DNA from: Fibrobacter sp.
Lineage (GTDB): Bacteria > Fibrobacterota > Chitinivibrionia > Chitinivibrionales > Chitinispirillaceae
Reading direction: 5' to 3'
Length of the DNA: 35,494 nucleotides
Assembly (NCBI GenBank): GCA_012513915.1
Contig: JAAZBG010000086.1
Coordinates: 1-35,494 of the forward strand
Both the position numbers and the translations under genes were made by a program. Shown one piece after another: positions 33,085-35,494 of this stretch (its first letter is position 1; every line of letters starts with the position of its first letter). The notes beneath the pieces were generated by a model. The model searched no databases. It was not told the DNA's origin and saw only the letters and a list, made by a program, of their open reading frames with translations.

Positions 33085-35494
33085 TCAGTCTCCCATTCGC
33101 TGTTCAACAGCACTCAATAGTGAGTTCAGGTCAAGTAATATTGTAAGCCGGTTGTTGATTATAGTTGATCCCATGACACCGATGCCCTTGATATTTGATG
33201 TGTCAAGTGCTAATTCAGTGTTTACAACATCAAAAACAGTTTGCGCAACAATTCCGAACTTTTGCTCAGTGTTCTTGGGGAGAATAATATAAAACTCTTT
33301 ACTGCTTTGTTGTGGTGATGACACAGGCAGGTAGTCCTGTATACGGACAATCGGTAAACTCTTGCCATCCCGTTTAAGGAATTCTTTTGAACCGATTATC
33401 TCAACCTCTGATGTGTCAGCTTTTTCGATTCGCGCCACAGAATTGAGTTCCATACCAAAACGTTCAGTAGAACCGTTATCAAAAAGAAGAATCTCTGATG
33501 TTTGCTCTGATGTTTTCCGCGCTTGTATATCCTGTTCCCTGATTTGTTCTTTGTCAATATCAGAGAATCGCAGGTTAGCCCGTTGTGCAATGCCGCCCGG
33601 ATCAAGAATCATTGCCACTTTTCCATCACCGAGTATCGTCGCACCTGCATAGACCTGTGTAGCCTTGAAATATTCCGGTAACGGCTTTACAACAATTTCC
33701 TCATTGTCAAATACAGAATCAACGATCAGACCGAAATGATTAAGCCCCGTTTTTACAACAACGATTTTTACAGCATTTGCTACATTGGCACGTCTGTCAC
33801 CGTTACTATTGCGACGATCTGGTACGTTACTTTGGGCATCTTCATTTTCAGGTGTCCCTCTGCGGTCTGACAGACGGGTACGTTTGTCAGGCTTTGCTTC
33901 ATTTGTTTCGGGGTGCACGAAGGTAGGCACAAGATTGAGTAGTGAACTTAATCGAACCAGTGGCAGGAGTTTTCCACGAAGGCGCATTACCTCTGCTCCC
34001 TGTATTTGTTCAATTCTCTTTGTCACTTCGAAAGCTCTTATCCTGACAAGTTCCTCAACACCGACCTGAGGAATTGCAAAGGTGCGTTTTTCGGATTGGA
34101 TAATAAGCGATGGAATAATTGCAAGTGTTAGTGGCAGGGTAAGAGAAATCTTTGTACCGTTACCCTTTTCAGACTCTATTTCGATAGTACCACCAAGGCG
34201 TTCAACATTCGACTTGACAACATCCATTCCCACACCGCGTCCACTGACATCACTGACAGATTCTGCGGTCGAAAAACCGGGAAGCATAATAAGCTGCTGT
34301 ACCTCTTTTACAGACATTGTAAGTGCAGCCTGTTCAGTGATCAGCCGTTTCTCAAGTGCGATATTTTTAATCTTCTCGAAATCCAGTCCCTTGCCATCAT
34401 CTTCTATTATGACAATAACTTTCCCACCCTCCTGAATTGCACTCAGATAGATGGATCCAACAGGATTTTTACCCGTATTTTCTCTGATTTCCGGCAATTC
34501 AATTCCATGATCAGCGCAGTTTCGTACCAGGTGGGTTAAAGGATCGCTCAGCATTTCAACTATTGATTTGTCAAGTTCAACATCCTGACCTATAATGTGA
34601 AGCTCAATAGATTTCTCAAGTTTGCGTGAAAGGTCCCGGATGACCCGTGGAAATTTATTGAAAACAACCGAAACCGGTTGTAAACGCGTCTGCATAATAT
34701 TTTCCTGCAGCTGACTTGTTACGGAGTCAATCGATTGAAGTGTTGTATTTACACCCTGAAGTTCTTTAAGCTGAAATGTCAGGGATTTTATATACCCGTT
34801 TTTCAGGTTGTCAACTTCAGTTGTAATAATATGATCAAGTATTGATGGATCACGATGAATATTGTCCTTGATGTTTTTCAGTGACGTTTCAATTGTACGC
34901 GAAAACTCTCCGAAAAGTCTGTTGACATCAATAGCATTTGTTAATTTTCTGTTATACTGCTGAATGAGCTGGTTACGGCTCAGTACTAATTCTCCCGCGA
35001 GATTCATGAGATTGTTAAGAACACTAACCTTGACACGCAATGATTCTTCAACTGGTTGCGATGATGCCCCAGCCGCTGCAGACAGTGCCGCATCAGCCGG
35101 AGAAACCGCTGCAGCCGGTGATGCCGGTGATTGTGATAGTGCTCGTGCAGCAGCTTCATTCAACTGGTCCATGTCAATGATTCGTACCTGTGATGGTGTA
35201 ACATTTAAACCCATGAGGAGAAGATCGGGTTCAAGGACAGTTGCATAAATAACGGAATAACGCATATCGGTGTCAGAGCTGCCCTGAAGTCCCTTGATAC
35301 AGTCCAGATCCATTGCAAAGTCCAGAATTTTACCAAGACGCTCCCAGATTTCAAAAATTGCTGAAATGGTAATGTTTTTATAGTCAAGATCATTTTTTGA
35401 ACTGAGAAGTATACGGTAAATGGTTTTACCGTTTTTTAGTGCATCATTTATCTGCTCTTCAGGAATGGTTGTATGAAATTTCTCAATTTCCGCC
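33085..35494 (-). CDS. cheA: CheA sensor histidine kinase, partial at 5' end, with two CheW-like domains
   Basis: The reading frame stays open to the window edge, so the true start and the phospho-transfer (HPt) domain lie outside. The Met at 35313 is internal. Counting from it: an Ala/Pro-rich linker (53-88), P3 dimerisation domain (VSVLNNLMNLAGELVLSRNQ, about 92-200), and P4 kinase domain with N box HLVRNCADHG (261-270), G1 DDGKG (305-309) and G2 GRGVGMDVV (358-366). Two regulatory CheW-like domains follow (about 398-585 and 600-735). The first is interrupted by a charged, Asp/Arg/Asn-rich insert (about 466-512). The stretch before the linker looks like an intermediate domain with alternating strands and helices. 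It heads the cheAWBRY order on this strand; no chemoreceptor gene is in the window. Confidence 0.94.
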   Translation of the reverse strand, partial: AEIEKFHTTIPEEQINDALKNGKTIYRILLSSKNDLDYKNITISAIFEIWERLGKILDFAMDLDCIKGLQGSSDTDMRYSVIYATVLEPDLLLMGLNVTPSQVRIIDMDQLNEAAARALSQSPASPAAAVSPADAALSAAAGASSQPVEESLRVKVSVLNNLMNLAGELVLSRNQLIQQYNRKLTNAIDVNRLFGEFSRTIETSLKNIKDNIHRDPSILDHIITTEVDNLKNGYIKSLTFQLKELQGVNTTLQSIDSVTSQLQENIMQTRLQPVSVVFNKFPRVIRDLSRKLEKSIELHIIGQDVELDKSIVEMLSDPLTHLVRNCADHGIELPEIRENTGKNPVGSIYLSAIQEGGKVIVIIEDDGKGLDFEKIKNIALEKRLITEQAALTMSVKEVQQLIMLPGFSTAESVSDVSGRGVGMDVVKSNVERLGGTIEIESEKGNGTKISLTLPLTLAIIPSLIIQSEKRTFAIPQVGVEELVRIRAFEVTKRIEQIQGAEVMRLRGKLLPLVRLSSLLNLVPTFVHPETNEAKPDKRTRLSDRRGTPENEDAQSNVPDRRNSNGDRRANVANAVKIVVVKTGLNHFGLIVDSVFDNEEIVVKPLPEYFKATQVYAGATILGDGKVAMILDPGGIAQRANLRFSDIDKEQIREQDIQARKTSEQTSEILLFDNGSTERFGMELNSVARIEKADTSEVEIIGSKEFLKRDGKSLPIVRIQDYLPVSSPQQSSKEFYIILPKNTEQKFGIVAQTVFDVVNTELALDTSNIKGIGVMGSTIINNRLTILLDLNSLLSAVEQRMGD

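Noticed and set aside
35205..35393. Separate small gene at the right end, or a cheA start at 35313
   Set aside because: The cheA frame continues in-frame without a stop to the window edge, so the Met at 35313 is internal and the other frame is a shadow.

Overview
The window has moderate GC and looks like chromosome from a motile, Gram-negative bacterium of the Fibrobacterota-Chlorobiota-Bacteroidota (FCB) sphere. The pointers are a large surface protein ending in a type IX secretion (T9SS)-type C-terminal domain, a PorV-like outer-membrane protein, Reg_prop and PD40 propellers, and a bacterial chemotaxis operon. A Fibrobacterota/Chitinivibrionia-like host is my best guess, but this is inference from gene content only. 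No phage, insertion sequence or CRISPR array is visible.

Layout. 1-445 holds a 35-copy octanucleotide tandem array, a GC-rich hairpin and a G9 tract, followed by aroD (446-1123, +). 1320-11499 (-) is a cell-envelope block in two transcription units. The first unit is a membrane-anchored protein with a MuF-like cysteine motif, translationally coupled to a PorV-like barrel with an inserted seven-bladed propeller, and it ends at an intrinsic terminator. The second unit is an M6-protease-like protein with a destroyed zinc motif and a T9SS-type tail, followed by an outer-membrane protein carrying an intact gluzincin motif and a PD40 propeller. 11647-12852 (-) is icd. A tRNA-Gly(CCC) lies at 13107-13178. 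Then on + come a membrane-bound MutS-like ATPase and mtgA.

16534-26701 (+) is a regulator (helix-turn-helix fused to PTS EIIA) followed by seven genes for a complex-I/group-4-hydrogenase-like membrane complex: two HyfB paralogues, HyfC, HyfE, HyfF, HyfG and a HyfH-HyfI fusion. The large subunit has lost all four nickel-iron cysteines while the Fe-S and ion-pump residues are kept. It is therefore not a hydrogenase and fits the poorly understood energy-converting hydrogenase-related (Ehr) group. 26818-30198 (+) is a compact housekeeping run: bpt, an inositol-phosphatase-like gene, marC and folC. 30199-35494 (-) is a chemotaxis operon, cheA(partial)-cheW-cheB-cheR-cheY, converging on folC with no spacer.

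The two most promising systems are (i) the PTS-linked, NiFe-less Ehr complex with operator-like TGTAAAC repeats upstream of its regulator, and (ii) the envelope block combining a PorV-propeller chimera, a pseudoprotease with a sorting tail, a live-looking metalloprotease-propeller-barrel, and a MuF-like membrane protein.
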